Source: Paulinella micropora
Lineage: Eukaryota > Cercozoa > Imbricatea > Euglyphida > Paulinellidae
Assembly (NCBI GenBank): GCA_019918135.1
Contig: WBZZ01006245.1
Span: 1 to 64,000, forward strand
Direction: 5' to 3'
DNA length: 64,000 bases
Both the position numbers and the translations under genes were made by a program. A model generated the notes under the pieces. The model saw nothing but the letters and a program-made list of their open reading frames with translations. It was not told the DNA's origin and searched no databases. Positions 40,882 to 49,829 of this stretch are shown here, one piece after another. How positions within the stretch are numbered: the first letter of the stretch is position 1; each line of letters starts with the position of its first letter.

Positions 40882-41145
40882 TTACCAAAGTAAGTGATAC
40901 GCCCAATATGCGGGTTGGTTTTTGTTTAAATATGCGGGCTTTCCATCCTTTGTTTTAATTGCTTGATGTCTGGCACGATAACTTTCCCGTCTGTCTTCGT
41001 CTTGATATTTGGTATAATCTGAATAACCAGATGCGCCAAAGTTGATGCGACGGCCGTTATAGACGACATAATACTTTTTTCCTTTCACTTTACTCTCGCC
41101 GAAGTCTGTCGCGCCCAATGACAAGGCTTTCTCTCGTAGCCCCAT
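40882..41145 (-). CDS. 87-residue INFGxxGYxDYT protein
   Basis: GKKYYVVYNGRRINFGASGY, then SDYTKYQDEDRRESYRARH: a compact motif set that I recall as a small protein widespread in large algal DNA viruses and PLVs, of unknown role. The strongly conserved D-x-RR-x-Y-x-RH end suggests nucleic-acid or nuclease-like binding. It lies in a minus-strand cluster of three small genes. Confidence 0.6.
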   Translation of the reverse strand: MGLREKALSLGATDFGESKVKGKKYYVVYNGRRINFGASGYSDYTKYQDEDRRESYRARHQAIKTKDGKPAYLNKNQPAYWAYHLLW

Positions 41146-41363
41146 TATATATTATCTTTCTCTTTAATTATATTATTATAAATCGCTTCTCGTTGCTTAT
41201 CTGATAGCGGTAAGCGGTAAAGGATATTTTCAGGTTTTCTAAAAATGTTGGGGTTTCTATTCACCAAGTTCTGAGTGATGCGGATTTGGTCAATTTCCTT
41301 CCCTAGCCTTTCCAACTCTTCAAGTTGTTGCTCGTCTTTGCTTTTTTCTTTTTTATTTTCCAT
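41145..41363 (-). CDS. Small charged helical protein, 72 residues
   Basis: A KEKSKDEQQLEELERLGKEI coiled-coil-like helix followed by RITQNLVNRNPNIFRKPENI and a second helix. Its stop abuts the previous gene's start (shared base at 41,145), so they are probably co-expressed. Unknown function. Confidence 0.45.
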   Translation of the reverse strand: MENKKEKSKDEQQLEELERLGKEIDQIRITQNLVNRNPNIFRKPENILYRLPLSDKQREAIYNNIIKEKDNI

Positions 41364-41387
41364 GATATATTATAGCGGATATAAAAA

Positions 41388-44300
41388 ATGCCACGACACG
41401 AAAAACCATTTTTTACGTATTTTAACGAAGCCAAACGCGAATATAAGTATTTATTTACAAACGAAGAGGCTGATTGGGATGAACAAGTTTATGAAGGTGT
41501 CAATAATCAAGCCCGCGAGAGGCTTAGAGCGGACAGATTTTTGGATGCTTTAACAAAAGGGGGGAATACTATGGAGGATTTAAAAGATAGAATTACCGCG
41601 TTGGACAATAAGCGAAGTATTTATGTAAATATGAATTACGACGAACTGAAAGCGCACCTCCAAGATGACGGCATTGATATGAAAGAATTTGAAAGAAAAC
41701 ACGGAACCGCCCCCATGAACGAACAAATGATTGAAATGCGAAAATTAGCAATGGCTACCGATAAATATGATATAGCGCACATAGAAGACAATATCCAGCA
41801 AATGAAGCGTGATATAGCACAATTGGTAAAACAAGAATATAAAGAAGAAGCCTTAAAACGATTAACCGATAAGGGTTTAACGTATATGAAAGAAAAGGGC
41901 AAAGCGGATAAAATTCGCGTAATACGAAGAGAGGATAGAGCGCAAGCGGAGCAGGATTATAAGGAATGGAAAGAAAACCGAGAAGAGTGGGAGAGAAAAC
42001 ACCCAGACGATGCTTCAATAGAAGCACAGATAGGCGACGAACACAAGATGCTTGTGCCACGAATAGGTGATGACCCCCGAAGTGTAGAAAGATTTGTTAA
42101 TGCTATTATTAGAAGTATTCAGGAGATAACTATGAGCCCCAGACTTACTAGATTACTTAACCTTGCTACAGGTGCTGGGCGATATGGTGTGACAAGGCTA
42201 GCGTGGGGGCAGATATTGAGATTAATTGCCAACAATCCACAACTACGTGCGATGAATGTTGGATTACTTGGAAGAAGAAGATCAGATGCTCTCAATGACA
42301 ATTTGCTAGCACTAGCAAGAAATGAAGCACCAGCAGGGCTACCTCCGCCTAACCCTCGTTTAATTGCGGCGGGACAACAAAGAATGTGTGATTATTTATT
42401 TTGGGATATGTTAAGAAGTGTAGGCATACAAGCATCAACATTGTTTGCATGGAATACATTTATTAAAGGACCTGTTGAAACTGCGGCCACGATTGCTTTC
42501 TGGGAATTTTTCAAGCATGTGTATAATCTATGGACTGCTCAACCAAATGCTCCTATTAAATTAGAAGAAGAACGAACTCATACTACTGGAAGTAATTATA
42601 ATGGTGCGGGCACACGAGTGGAAAGCCGTCTTCAATTAGAAGATAGAACTCGCGGTAAGTTTCCTTACATTCTCCCAGCAGATGCTTTAGACTTAGTTGC
42701 TTTTGAACATGATTTATTGTATGCTACTGGTGATAATGTCCAAAACTTCGCCGACCAACGATACTTTGAAAGAATTACCAATATGAGCGATTATCTAACG
42801 AGTAATGGATTTGCTACGGCCGAAGTTGCTAAAACTATTTCTGACAATTACAATTCAATGCTCTCAAAAGCAGATATATCTAAAATGGCATTACAAGCAC
42901 AAGGGAGAGTCCGCAGTGGAGTATCATATTTGGACGCGATGAAATTCTGGAAAACTATTAAATTAACACCTCCAGATGCGAAATACAATGCTTTTATACA
43001 CAATGTAGACCAAACATTAAATTCTATGATTGGGGTTATGAATAATGTGGGCAGTTTTGATAAAGACACTAACTTTAAAGTAAATAAAATAACCAATCCT
43101 GCTACATTCAGCAAACAATATGAAAACTTAGTAAATTCGTTTAATCAAATGGTGAAATCACAAGAAAAAGCGGATGGTGTGAAAGGATATTCTCTTATCG
43201 CACCAGCAAATGAAACTACAATTGATAATTTTATGGAAAAAATAAATACACAGAGCATAAAAGATATTCCACCAAGTATAGAAAAAGATATAAATCTTAG
43301 TGTTGAAGTCCCGATCGCATACTCAGACAATATGGTAGTAGCAGATACTATTGGACTGGGCAATAACTTGCTCATACTTGATGATAAAGGTGCCCAAACG
43401 AGGCACTTAAAGGGATTTGTTAAATCGTTGAGAGCGAAGACTGGAAAGAAAATTAAACTTTCTAATTATGACGATCCAAAAGTTGGATGGGAAGAGGCCA
43501 TTAAACAAGCACTAAATCAAGGTGCTAGTATATCAGATGTAGCAGATGCGGATGATATTTTGGATAAGAGAATTTATCAAGAAGTGAGGGGTAAATTGAC
43601 ACCAGACCAAATGAAGCAATTAGAAGATTTAGAATTGAGGGATGCGAGCGTGCCAAGAAAACAAACACCAATACCAACTCAACCACCGCAAACCATGCCA
43701 CCAGCACCGCAAACTATGCCACCGCAAGCAACACCCGCACTACCGCAAACTATGCCACCAGCACCGCAAACTCAACCACCAGCACCCGCACCATTGCCAG
43801 TGCCACTAGTGCCAAGAACAGGCGGATTTGTTGAAGAACCAGTCCAACCGCCACAGACTGATATAAAAGAAGACCCAGATAATGCAACAATTAACTCCCA
43901 AATGGTTGATAGTATGAGAAGTATTGACCAATTGGTTGATAAGATTTTGGGAAAATCCCCCGCCGATGAAAGAGAAGATTTGATGGCACTTATTCGTTTT
44001 CTAATGCCAAGCGACCAAAATGGTGGAATTGGCACTTCGCAAACAAACCCACTTATTAAAGGCAACGAACTAAGACGCGATCGTATGCTGGCAACTAAAA
44101 ATGATTTTGAATGGTTAGATAACACAATCTACAACAACACAAACAACAATTTTATGCTTAATAGATACAATAGAGCAGTTATTCAACAACGAATGAGAGA
44201 GACACGAGAATTACCAAAGATGAAGCGCAAACTAACACGAAACTTCTCAGCGGAAATCCCGCGACAAGTTCAAACTCGTCCAGAAAGAAAGGATTTTAAA

Positions 44301-44441
44301 CCGCTCGTCAATCCTCCAAGTAATTATGCTTTTGGTAGTCCTTACACTCCTTATTTCTATAATTACGCTTCACCACTCCAACCCTTCGGTGCCGAATATG
44401 ATAATTATAGATACAATCCAAACTATTTTCAAAACCTATAA
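41388..44441 (+). CDS. Large virion protein with phospholipase A2 motif
   Basis: 1,017 residues. Residues 1-220 are charged helices. At about 400-455 NYNGAGTRVES, then LPADALDLVAFEHDLLYATG and FADQRYF match the parvovirus VP1-type phospholipase A2: a YxGxG calcium loop, a D-x-x-A-x-x-HD-x-x-Y catalytic helix and a later Asp. Residues about 760-815 are Pro-rich repeats (PPAPQTMPP). The C-terminus is Tyr/Asn/Pro-rich (SPYTPYFYNYASP). In parvoviruses this enzyme breaches the endosome during entry; the same job is inferred here. It precedes the packaging ATPase. Confidence 0.65.
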   Translation: MPRHEKPFFTYFNEAKREYKYLFTNEEADWDEQVYEGVNNQARERLRADRFLDALTKGGNTMEDLKDRITALDNKRSIYVNMNYDELKAHLQDDGIDMKEFERKHGTAPMNEQMIEMRKLAMATDKYDIAHIEDNIQQMKRDIAQLVKQEYKEEALKRLTDKGLTYMKEKGKADKIRVIRREDRAQAEQDYKEWKENREEWERKHPDDASIEAQIGDEHKMLVPRIGDDPRSVERFVNAIIRSIQEITMSPRLTRLLNLATGAGRYGVTRLAWGQILRLIANNPQLRAMNVGLLGRRRSDALNDNLLALARNEAPAGLPPPNPRLIAAGQQRMCDYLFWDMLRSVGIQASTLFAWNTFIKGPVETAATIAFWEFFKHVYNLWTAQPNAPIKLEEERTHTTGSNYNGAGTRVESRLQLEDRTRGKFPYILPADALDLVAFEHDLLYATGDNVQNFADQRYFERITNMSDYLTSNGFATAEVAKTISDNYNSMLSKADISKMALQAQGRVRSGVSYLDAMKFWKTIKLTPPDAKYNAFIHNVDQTLNSMIGVMNNVGSFDKDTNFKVNKITNPATFSKQYENLVNSFNQMVKSQEKADGVKGYSLIAPANETTIDNFMEKINTQSIKDIPPSIEKDINLSVEVPIAYSDNMVVADTIGLGNNLLILDDKGAQTRHLKGFVKSLRAKTGKKIKLSNYDDPKVGWEEAIKQALNQGASISDVADADDILDKRIYQEVRGKLTPDQMKQLEDLELRDASVPRKQTPIPTQPPQTMPPAPQTMPPQATPALPQTMPPAPQTQPPAPAPLPVPLVPRTGGFVEEPVQPPQTDIKEDPDNATINSQMVDSMRSIDQLVDKILGKSPADEREDLMALIRFLMPSDQNGGIGTSQTNPLIKGNELRRDRMLATKNDFEWLDNTIYNNTNNNFMLNRYNRAVIQQRMRETRELPKMKRKLTRNFSAEIPRQVQTRPERKDFKPLVNPPSNYAFGSPYTPYFYNYASPLQPFGAEYDNYRYNPNYFQNL

Positions 44442-44449
44442 TATAGTAT

Positions 44450-44466
44450 ATCTTATAATATAAGAT
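44450..44466. promoter_or_regulatory. Palindromic promoter-like site before the ATPase
   Basis: ATCTTATAATATAAGAT, a perfect inverted repeat around one base, ending three bases before the ATG at 44,470. It has the same arms as at 36,529. Confidence 0.55.
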
Positions 44467-44469
44467 TGG

Positions 44470-45372
44470 ATGCCGAGGTCTATACATAAAGGATTAATAG
44501 CCAACAAGTTGCCACGAAAAACACTTTTGAAGCAAAATCTGGAGAAGACCAACATAGAAAAAGCACACGAGGAATTTACTATTGACAGGCCGGTAATAAC
44601 AGAAATAGAAAAGAAGAAGCCCCCTAAATTTCATAACGACTTAGAAATACAACCGATTAAAACACAACGAGATAGTGTCAAACTGCTTCCTATTCAAGAA
44701 GAAGGAATATTGCCAGCAATGGGGACTATGGTTATATGCGCCAGCACTGGCGGAGGTAAATCAGTTATGATTTGTAATCTACTTGCAAAAAAGAACATGT
44801 TGAAAGGGTTTTATGATAGAATAGTCGTATTTTGCTTAAGCCCGTGCCCGATTTTAGAAGACACTCTCAAGTTAAAAAAAGAAGACATAATCAAAGAGGA
44901 TAAGCCTGAGTTAATGAGAGACATATTAACTAAACAAAAAGAACTGATTAAGACGAAAGGTTTTAAGAAAGCACCAAAGATATTATTGTTATTGGATGAC
45001 ATCGCACAAAGTAAGACTTTTCTTAAGTCAGAAGTGCTCACCGAGTTGTTTTTCGCTTCAACACATGCTAAGGTGTCAGTCTGGGTAGCAACGCAGAGTT
45101 ATACACAACTCCCACGAAGAATAAGAATTAATTGCCATTGGATGATTATTTTTAATGGAGTAAGGCGGAGCGAACTTGACAGACTGGCGGATGAATATGA
45201 AAGTCCTTTTCTCACCAAAAAAGAATTTTACAATATGGTTAAATATGCTACGGCAGAACCTTATTCGTTTCTAGCAATTAACAACACTGCCAGTGATAGA
45301 ACAACCCAGTTTAGAAAGAATTTCTCTACTATATTGCGATTAAACAAGGACAGAGATATGACCAATTTATAA
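44470..45372 (+). CDS. A32-type (FtsK/HerA) genome-packaging ATPase
   Basis: 300 residues, an apparently intact frame. Walker A ICASTGGGKSVMIC, Walker B ILLLLDDIAQ, and a VWVATQSYTQLPRRIRINC segment with the family's Gln sensor and basic residues. The length fits PLV and virophage packaging ATPases. It pumps the genome into the preformed capsid. It lies among capsid genes, as in most PLVs. Confidence 0.9.
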   Translation: MPRSIHKGLIANKLPRKTLLKQNLEKTNIEKAHEEFTIDRPVITEIEKKKPPKFHNDLEIQPIKTQRDSVKLLPIQEEGILPAMGTMVICASTGGGKSVMICNLLAKKNMLKGFYDRIVVFCLSPCPILEDTLKLKKEDIIKEDKPELMRDILTKQKELIKTKGFKKAPKILLLLDDIAQSKTFLKSEVLTELFFASTHAKVSVWVATQSYTQLPRRIRINCHWMIIFNGVRRSELDRLADEYESPFLTKKEFYNMVKYATAEPYSFLAINNTASDRTTQFRKNFSTILRLNKDRDMTNL

Positions 45373-45415
45373 ACTAATTCAATTAAAAAGTTTTTTTGTT
45401 TCATAATAATATAAT

Positions 45416-45997
45416 ATGTCAGCACAGAAACTATATGCGACCCCTTATCATCAAGCAATGTCAATTTGGTATAAAGAAAATGGACAAGGCAAACTCACAA
45501 CAATTCGTAAGGGAACACCCGAACATGTGGCAATCAAAAAAATAGAAGAGAGTATTAAGAGTGGTAAGATTAAAAGTCTAATCCGTCCAAAAGCACCTAG
45601 GGTAAAGAAAACACTTAACGAACCTATTGCCAGCGGGCAACCAGACCAAGTGCCAGACGAAGCATTGAAAAGAAAGGCGCCAGATATAGCATCGGCAAAT
45701 AATTCAACTCCCGAACCAAATGTCAAACCTGTTGAAATGTCTCCAGCACCTAAGGTTGAACAATCTTTACCCAAATCTGTCAATCCCACTCCTGTTGCTG
45801 TGCCGAAACAAACTACCACAACACCAGCAAGCAAGATAGAAGCAATAGAAGATGCTACTCCACCACCAACCAAGGAGGTTGCCGAAACTAATGACATTGG
45901 TGTAAATCAAGCCATAGCGGATTTAAAGAAAATGAAAGAGGAAAGAATTACACACAAGAATTTACAAATCATGAAAAAAATAATTAATGCTAATTGA
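45416..45997 (+). CDS. Unknown 193-residue virion-cluster protein
   Basis: The N-terminus ATPYHQAMSIWYKENGQGKL, then IRKGTPEHVAIKKIEESIKS, looks like a small folded domain. Residues about 70-165 are Pro/Lys/Thr-rich and probably disordered; the end is a charged helix. It lies between ATPase and capsid genes, suggesting a packaging or internal capsid role. No family recognised. Confidence 0.5.
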   Translation: MSAQKLYATPYHQAMSIWYKENGQGKLTTIRKGTPEHVAIKKIEESIKSGKIKSLIRPKAPRVKKTLNEPIASGQPDQVPDEALKRKAPDIASANNSTPEPNVKPVEMSPAPKVEQSLPKSVNPTPVAVPKQTTTTPASKIEAIEDATPPPTKEVAETNDIGVNQAIADLKKMKEERITHKNLQIMKKIINAN

Positions 45998-46011
45998 TAA
46001 AATATATTTTA

Positions 46012-46036
46012 AAGTTAATTTAAATTAAATTAACTT
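46012..46036. repeat. AT-rich perfect hairpin
   Basis: AAGTTAATTT and AAATTAACTT around AAATT, between the 45,416 and 46,048 genes, followed by TATATATA and the next ATG. It may be a transcript end or promoter. Confidence 0.55.
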
Positions 46037-46047
46037 ACATATATATA

Positions 46048-46446
46048 ATGATTAAAAACACACATGCCTCCAATAGATTGTCTAACGAGTTTATTAACAA
46101 ACTCAACGAAGGAAACCGACCCGCGAGTGATGGTTTTCAACTAAATCAGTTTGAATTATGGAGTAGTCATGGTGCTCCATTAGTTAATCAACCATTAACC
46201 GAATTTGGCGACCTTGTCTCACATGAGAAGAGCACCATTCAAAACACATTAACCGACATTTCTGATAGCAAAGAAAAAGGGGATGTTGTTGATTTGAACA
46301 CCGCTGTTAGCAGTTTGGCTTATTTGAAGAAAGCGGTTCAAAATGCTGAGGCAAGAGAGTTTCAATTGACTTCACCACAAGATGCGAGACTTGACAATAT
46401 ACAGAATTCAGTTGATATTATTAAACAATCCGTTTCAGGTGAATAA
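46048..46446 (+). CDS. Unknown 132-residue helical protein before the capsid gene
   Basis: Mixed helical: LSNEFINKLNEGNRPASDGF, then a long helix (AVSSLAYLKKAVQNAEAREF) and LDNIQNSVDIIKQSV. It sits 75 bases before the capsid gene on the same strand. A scaffold or cement role is possible; no family is recognised. Confidence 0.45.
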   Translation: MIKNTHASNRLSNEFINKLNEGNRPASDGFQLNQFELWSSHGAPLVNQPLTEFGDLVSHEKSTIQNTLTDISDSKEKGDVVDLNTAVSSLAYLKKAVQNAEAREFQLTSPQDARLDNIQNSVDIIKQSVSGE

Positions 46447-46521
46447 ATAATTATTTTTAATTTCTATTATTTTTTTATTAGTATAATAAGCAGTGTAATT
46501 TCTACAACCACAACAACAAAA

Positions 46522-47958
46522 ATGGAAGGAAAGGATAGTAAAAACACGGAGGAGTTGATGACCCTCAACAACCTCAGGTATGAGTTGCCAGCAAATCTGG
46601 CGCTCACTGAGCAGGGGAGTATCTTTAAGAAGAACTTCTCTGACCAGCAGACTTATACCAGTTCGTCGGGGACTGAAATGATTTTTACACTACAGGCGAG
46701 CACTGATTTTGTCTATGGAAAAAATTGTTATTTAACATTTGATATTAAGGCCGACGGGTTGGTAGCCACTGATGGAAAGGATAATGTTGCTTGTGCTATT
46801 GGTTTCCAGAACACTCCCGCGACTGCTATTTTTGAACGATTTTTGTTGGAAAGTAAGGATGGTAGCGAACTTGAACGAATTGAAGATTTGAACAAGATGG
46901 TGCGAAATATTCTCCCTTGGCATTATCCATTTGATTATCGTCGGCAGGCGCAGATGGCGGGACAACGAGAAAATGTTGAAGTTAATACGAATGTTACCGA
47001 CAATTCAGTCGTTGATTTTGCTGTCAATGTCCCCACTGCTGGTAGTGTTGGCACTGGTAATTATTTGAGGGTTTGTATTCCTCTTCATTACTTTTCGGGA
47101 GTGTTTAATGAAGAAACTCTCATTCCTCCCTCTTTGGTTAGTGGTATGAGACTTCGTTTGACATTTGCACCGCCTCAGGAAGCATTTACCATTATTGGAT
47201 GTGGTGATGGGAAAGTTTCTTCTATTCCTGCTGGTTTTAGTGGTTCCGCTTTGACTTTCACCATATCAAATCCAGTGGTTATGTTGGAGACATTCTCTCT
47301 TGCTCCCGCCGTCCAGAGAAATGTTATGGAGCAGATGGGAAGCAAGGATGGGCTCCCATACACTTATGAAACATATTACAATCAAAAGGCAAATCCTGCC
47401 ACATCTGATGATTTTAATCTTCAAATAAATAAGGCCGTTGCTCGCGCTCAGTGCTTGTATATCATCACGCAAAACGTGCTCGCTGACAATGCTAATATTG
47501 ATAACCTTGGAACTGCTCAAATGAATTATAAGCAGTATCAGTGCCGTATTGGTGATTGGTATGCTCCGCAACAAAAGATGGAACTCGGAGGAAGCACCGA
47601 TACCCTTGCCGCCGTTCAACGCGGATGTGCGGAATTGTATATTAACAATCTTCAAGCGACTATGGGTATTCGCGATGCTTACATGTCTTCATCTGTTTCT
47701 CTTGAAAACTTTCGTAAGTATTATTCTACTGGGGATAAAACGGGACTTACATCTAACTCAGGATTTGCTACTATTATCCAGACACTCAACCAATCTCCAC
47801 ACATTGGAGCATCTGGTCTTGCTGTTAATAACTCGCGAACTGCTGAAGTTACTCTTCGTTATGCGGCAGATTATAACGAAAATCGTGCCATCACTGCTTG
47901 GTTGAAATACGTCAAAGTTGCGTCTATCTACCCATCTCGCTGTGTCGTAAAACAATAA
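46522..47958 (+). CDS. Major capsid protein (double jelly roll)
   Basis: 478 residues, an apparently intact frame, beta-rich. TSSSGTEMIFTLQASTDFVY near the N-terminus, NMILPWHYP-like RNILPWHYPFDYRRQAQMAG, then LRVCIPLHYFSGVFNEETLI and PPSLVSGMRLRLTF match PLV capsid proteins (the CIPL...F...LIP...L...L order closing the first jelly roll). The length is usual for the group. It forms the capsid shell; the penton-like gene follows 37 bases later. Confidence 0.8.
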   Translation: MEGKDSKNTEELMTLNNLRYELPANLALTEQGSIFKKNFSDQQTYTSSSGTEMIFTLQASTDFVYGKNCYLTFDIKADGLVATDGKDNVACAIGFQNTPATAIFERFLLESKDGSELERIEDLNKMVRNILPWHYPFDYRRQAQMAGQRENVEVNTNVTDNSVVDFAVNVPTAGSVGTGNYLRVCIPLHYFSGVFNEETLIPPSLVSGMRLRLTFAPPQEAFTIIGCGDGKVSSIPAGFSGSALTFTISNPVVMLETFSLAPAVQRNVMEQMGSKDGLPYTYETYYNQKANPATSDDFNLQINKAVARAQCLYIITQNVLADNANIDNLGTAQMNYKQYQCRIGDWYAPQQKMELGGSTDTLAAVQRGCAELYINNLQATMGIRDAYMSSSVSLENFRKYYSTGDKTGLTSNSGFATIIQTLNQSPHIGASGLAVNNSRTAEVTLRYAADYNENRAITAWLKYVKVASIYPSRCVVKQ

Positions 47959-47994
47959 AAAAAATTAAAAATTAAAATATAATATAATATAGCA

Positions 47995-48792
47995 ATGTCT
48001 TTTACGATCTCCAACTTAGAAGACGAAAAGCGCACCCGCAAAAATTTCCTCCTTCGCGTCTCCTCAAGCGATAAAACAGAATCCAAATCCGCTTCTACTC
48101 ACAATGGCCGTTTCGTCGTTGATTTACCAGCAACTGGTCGTAATATTGATATAATCAGTGCTTATGTCGTTAAAAGTATCTCTATTCCAAATGTTTTCCC
48201 AAACATACCGAGTTATGCCAACACTCTCACATTGATTAAAACAACTGGATCGGCTACAAAAACGGCAATCGTAACAGCAAATCAATACACCATTGATACA
48301 TTTATTACCGCCCTTCAATCCGCGATTAATTCAGCGATTACCCCAAACTCCGTAGTTATAACTTTGAACTCCGTTAATAAATTGAATTTCGCTTTCACTA
48401 GTGATACGTATGCTTTTGATTACGATAACAGCACGATTAGCGATAAGATAGGATTAACTGCCGATATCTCGGCGGCGGCGAGTAGCACGATGCAATCCAT
48501 AGTCAATCTAATCGGTGAAACGGCCGTTTATGTCCATAGCCGTGCTTTAAATCAGTCTGGTTTAGTTGAAGCAAATGGTAATTTCTCTGTCGTTGGTAAA
48601 TGTAATCTAGATAAACCATATGGAGTCCAGTGCTACTTTGAATCATCAAACGACATCGCAGATTACGTCCCGTTTAATAGTACCAAATCCTTACGATCCA
48701 TTGACATCGTCATTAGAAATGCGGGCGGCAGTGTGCTCGAATGTCCTTTAAACTTTGAGGTTTCAATTCTTCTCAAGGCGTATCATGCGTAA
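47995..48792 (+). CDS. Penton-like minor capsid protein
   Basis: 265 residues. FLLRVSSSDKTESKSASTHN then GRFVVDLPATGRNIDIISAY, VKSISIPNVFPNIPSYANT, YTIDTFITALQSAIN, and near the end SLRSIDIVIRNAGGSVLEC then PLNFEVSILLKAY: the order of the PLV and virophage penton family. It forms vertices next to the major capsid protein. It is a counterpart of 14,283-15,095. Confidence 0.7.
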   Translation: MSFTISNLEDEKRTRKNFLLRVSSSDKTESKSASTHNGRFVVDLPATGRNIDIISAYVVKSISIPNVFPNIPSYANTLTLIKTTGSATKTAIVTANQYTIDTFITALQSAINSAITPNSVVITLNSVNKLNFAFTSDTYAFDYDNSTISDKIGLTADISAAASSTMQSIVNLIGETAVYVHSRALNQSGLVEANGNFSVVGKCNLDKPYGVQCYFESSNDIADYVPFNSTKSLRSIDIVIRNAGGSVLECPLNFEVSILLKAYHA

Positions 48793-49069
48793 GCAAAAAA
48801 AAGAATGTATAGATATAATGACCTACATACAAAATTTAGATATACTATTTACTCTAATCAAAAACATCAACTCATGCAGACGACAACAACATAAAGAGCA
48901 AATCCCCTGCGGTGCCAATATTGACCAATTCTACATATATTTGAAGAGAAATCACGCACGTATAACAGAAAAGTTAATCAAAAACAAAGATTTTGAATAC
49001 ATAAAAAAAATGTCCATGGAGATAGAAAAGAAAGTTGATGAGCAAATACAATCTATAAATTATGTATAG
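48786..49069 (+). CDS. Small helical protein, 94 residues
   Basis: Its ATG overlaps the penton stop (ATGCGTAA). Lys-rich helices (LFTLIKNINSCRRQQHKEQI, YIKKMSMEIEKKVDEQI) and a few Cys residues. No family recognised. The overlap suggests coupled expression with the penton gene. Confidence 0.45.
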
Positions 49070-49151
49070 ATAACGTATTCTATGATATAATATCCTTCTT
49101 TTTTTTGGTTAAATCTATTTAAACAAATGAGATATAAAAAGATATAAACCG

Positions 49152-49763
49152 ATGCCAGACTATAAACAATCCAAAATATACAGCATCAGGTCATGTCAAA
49201 CGAATGAAGTATATATTGGTTCATCTACTCAACCTTTATATAAGCGATTATATGCACACAAAAAAGACTACGAAAAATGGATGAAAGGTGAATATCATTA
49301 TACTTCTTCTTATGAAATAGTTAAATACGATGATGTTTTTATTGAATTGGTTGAAGATTATCCATGTGAAAATAGGGAACACTTAAACAGACGAGAGGGC
49401 GAGGTAATAAGATCCACAGAAAATTGTGTGAATAAGCGAATAGAAGGCAGAACTCACAAAGAATATTACGGAGATAATAAAACATATCTTTTACAAAGGG
49501 CAAAAGAATACAGAACCCAAAATAAGGAACAAGTGGCACAAACCTGTAAAAAGTGGAACGAAGAAAACAAAGAACACGTAGCACAAAGAAGAAAAAAATA
49601 TAGAGAAGTAAATGCTCATAAACTTCTTCAACAAAAAAAGGAATACTATGAAAAAAACAGAGATACAATAATTGGATATAAAAAGCAATACAGGGAGAGT
49701 AATAGAAAATTAGTGAATAGAATTAGCATGTTAAGTTATCATAAAAAAATCCAATTGGTTTAG
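49152..49763 (+). CDS. GIY-YIG endonuclease with K-rich repeats
   Basis: 203 residues, an apparently intact frame. The KIYSIRSCQTNEVYIGSSTQ start is the GIY-YIG core, followed by LYKRLYAHKKDYEKW and HLNRREGEVIRSTENCVNKR, with the catalytic Glu. The C-terminal half is a repeat of the type EYRTQNKEQVAQTCKKW, EENKEHVAQRRKKY, likely DNA-binding helices. This build is typical of GIY-YIG proteins in algal viruses and PLVs. Confidence 0.8.
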   Translation: MPDYKQSKIYSIRSCQTNEVYIGSSTQPLYKRLYAHKKDYEKWMKGEYHYTSSYEIVKYDDVFIELVEDYPCENREHLNRREGEVIRSTENCVNKRIEGRTHKEYYGDNKTYLLQRAKEYRTQNKEQVAQTCKKWNEENKEHVAQRRKKYREVNAHKLLQQKKEYYEKNRDTIIGYKKQYRESNRKLVNRISMLSYHKKIQLV

Positions 49764-49829
49764 CCACATTTGGTCTGTAAACTATAAAGAAAACATTTTT
49801 TTTTGTTTTAGAAGCCTTCCTGTGTGTGG

